From the NCBI GenBank assembly GCA_012271135.1, contig JAAXGZ010000005.1:1-52720 (forward strand): 52,720 nt of DNA, written 5' to 3'. The notes below the pieces were generated by a model, which was given only the letters and a program-made list of their open reading frames with translations, did not search any database and was not told the origin of the DNA. Position 1 is the stretch's first letter. The number at the start of each line of letters is the position of its first letter. The stretch comes from Caldilineales bacterium. Lineage in GTDB: Bacteria > Chloroflexota > Anaerolineae > Caldilineales > Caldilineaceae. Below are positions 52,305 to 52,720 of the stretch, in pieces. The position numbers and the translations under genes were made by a program.

Positions 52305-52720
52305 TTTGAAACGGGATAAGCCGATGGTTGGTCCCAAAGCGGTGGCGGGAGCTTGCACGGGTGCTGAACCGACTGCTGTGCTGACGGTAGGCCAGTAGTT
52401 CCACGGGCTGCTTTCGGGAACCGAACGGCATTGAGCGCCACTGCGGCCAGGTCAAGCACCCGGCTATGCTCCGCACCGCAGCTTCACCCGGACCAAGTGC
52501 GGCTGGCTATTATGCATGCCGCCTTTCGGCAGGCTAACGCACAGCTGACATCTAACAAATTGGCAGGGTCAACAAAAGCAGAGATAGAAAGGGTATCTTA
52601 TTGATCAATGGTATGAACAGTTTTGGAGATAGGCATGGACGGGGGCCCCGGTGGGCCTGACCGGGGTTGCGGATGCCGGGACAGGGGTGGCAATGGCGAG
52701 TCCTGCGTGGAGGGGCCGCG
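52305..52720 (+). other. Window end: possible transposase C-terminal scrap
   Basis: Plus-strand GIERHCGQVKHPAML near 52431-52475 and, in another frame, VRLAIIMHAAFRQANAQL near 52498-52555 resemble the C-terminal end of an IS6-like or similar DDE transposase. Both are short and out of frame with one another. AT-rich DNA follows at 52540-52625. Otherwise nothing is seen. Confidence 0.25.

Noticed and set aside
1..52720. CRISPR array
   Set aside because: No set of regularly spaced direct repeats was seen anywhere on reading.

Overview
The window is GC-rich, densely coded bacterial DNA. The gene content points to Chloroflexota, probably an Anaerolineae/Caldilineae-type lineage. The clues are sugar ABC transporters made only of a lipoprotein and two permeases, a Ycf45-like ATPase with an R3H domain next to tmk and gmk, gatC-gatA, a Uma2-type protein with an EGRAEGR repeat, and many eroded toxin-antitoxin and insertion-sequence remnants. 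This assignment is inference from family content; there is no rRNA or other marker gene to confirm it.

Layout. 1-1.5 kb: a nuclease/methylase-like gene broken by an in-frame TAG, and a higBA pair whose toxin is broken by an in-frame TGA. 1.9-6.6 kb (minus): a PQQ-type beta-propeller lipoprotein gene, then a sugar ABC transporter (two permeases, binding protein) ending at a strong intrinsic terminator. 6.8-12.9 kb (plus): R3H ATPase, tmk, a c-di-AMP receptor-like protein, gmk, a large secreted protein and a two-RAM-domain protein. 12.9-19.7 kb (minus): a complete oligopeptide-type ABC transporter (two ATPases, binding protein, two permeases) plus a Nudix hydrolase. 20-30.6 kb: Uma2-type protein, argH, a DUF1992 protein, an aminotransferase, gatA and gatC behind a four-segment attenuator-like leader, a secreted SH3b/HNH-type lipoprotein and a DUF255 thioredoxin-domain protein.

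30.6-34 kb is visibly AT-richer and looks acquired. It holds a RecF/SMC-like ATPase gene translationally coupled to a DUF4276 TOPRIM-like gene, a layout typical of two-gene defence or toxin systems, next to a 378-bp inverted element with IS701-like ends and a decayed ISAs1 transposase. 34-42 kb (minus) is a second sugar ABC transporter with a cupin, an amidohydrolase and a phosphodiesterase upstream, probably one catabolic locus. 42.5-48.7 kb (plus) carries a cysteine-desulfurase-like enzyme, a YcaQ-type glycosylase, a single-chain MNT-HEPN protein, a TnpB fragment and a fused fatty-acid-desaturase/Rieske protein. 48.9-51.2 kb is a ruined vapBC region with a frameshifted TnpB gene lying between two vapC fragments. 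The window ends with an NAD-dependent epimerase and a probable transposase scrap.

The most interesting items are: (1) the low-GC ATPase/DUF4276 cassette; (2) an ungapped 55-residue C-terminal tail shared by the Uma2 protein and the MNT-HEPN protein, two otherwise unrelated families; (3) the 1:2 / 2:3 / 3:4 hairpin leader before gatCA, preceded by a possible leaderless leader peptide; (4) the desaturase-Rieske fusion; (5) the vapC fragments flanking TnpB; and (6) the IS701-like inverted element bounded by CTAG.
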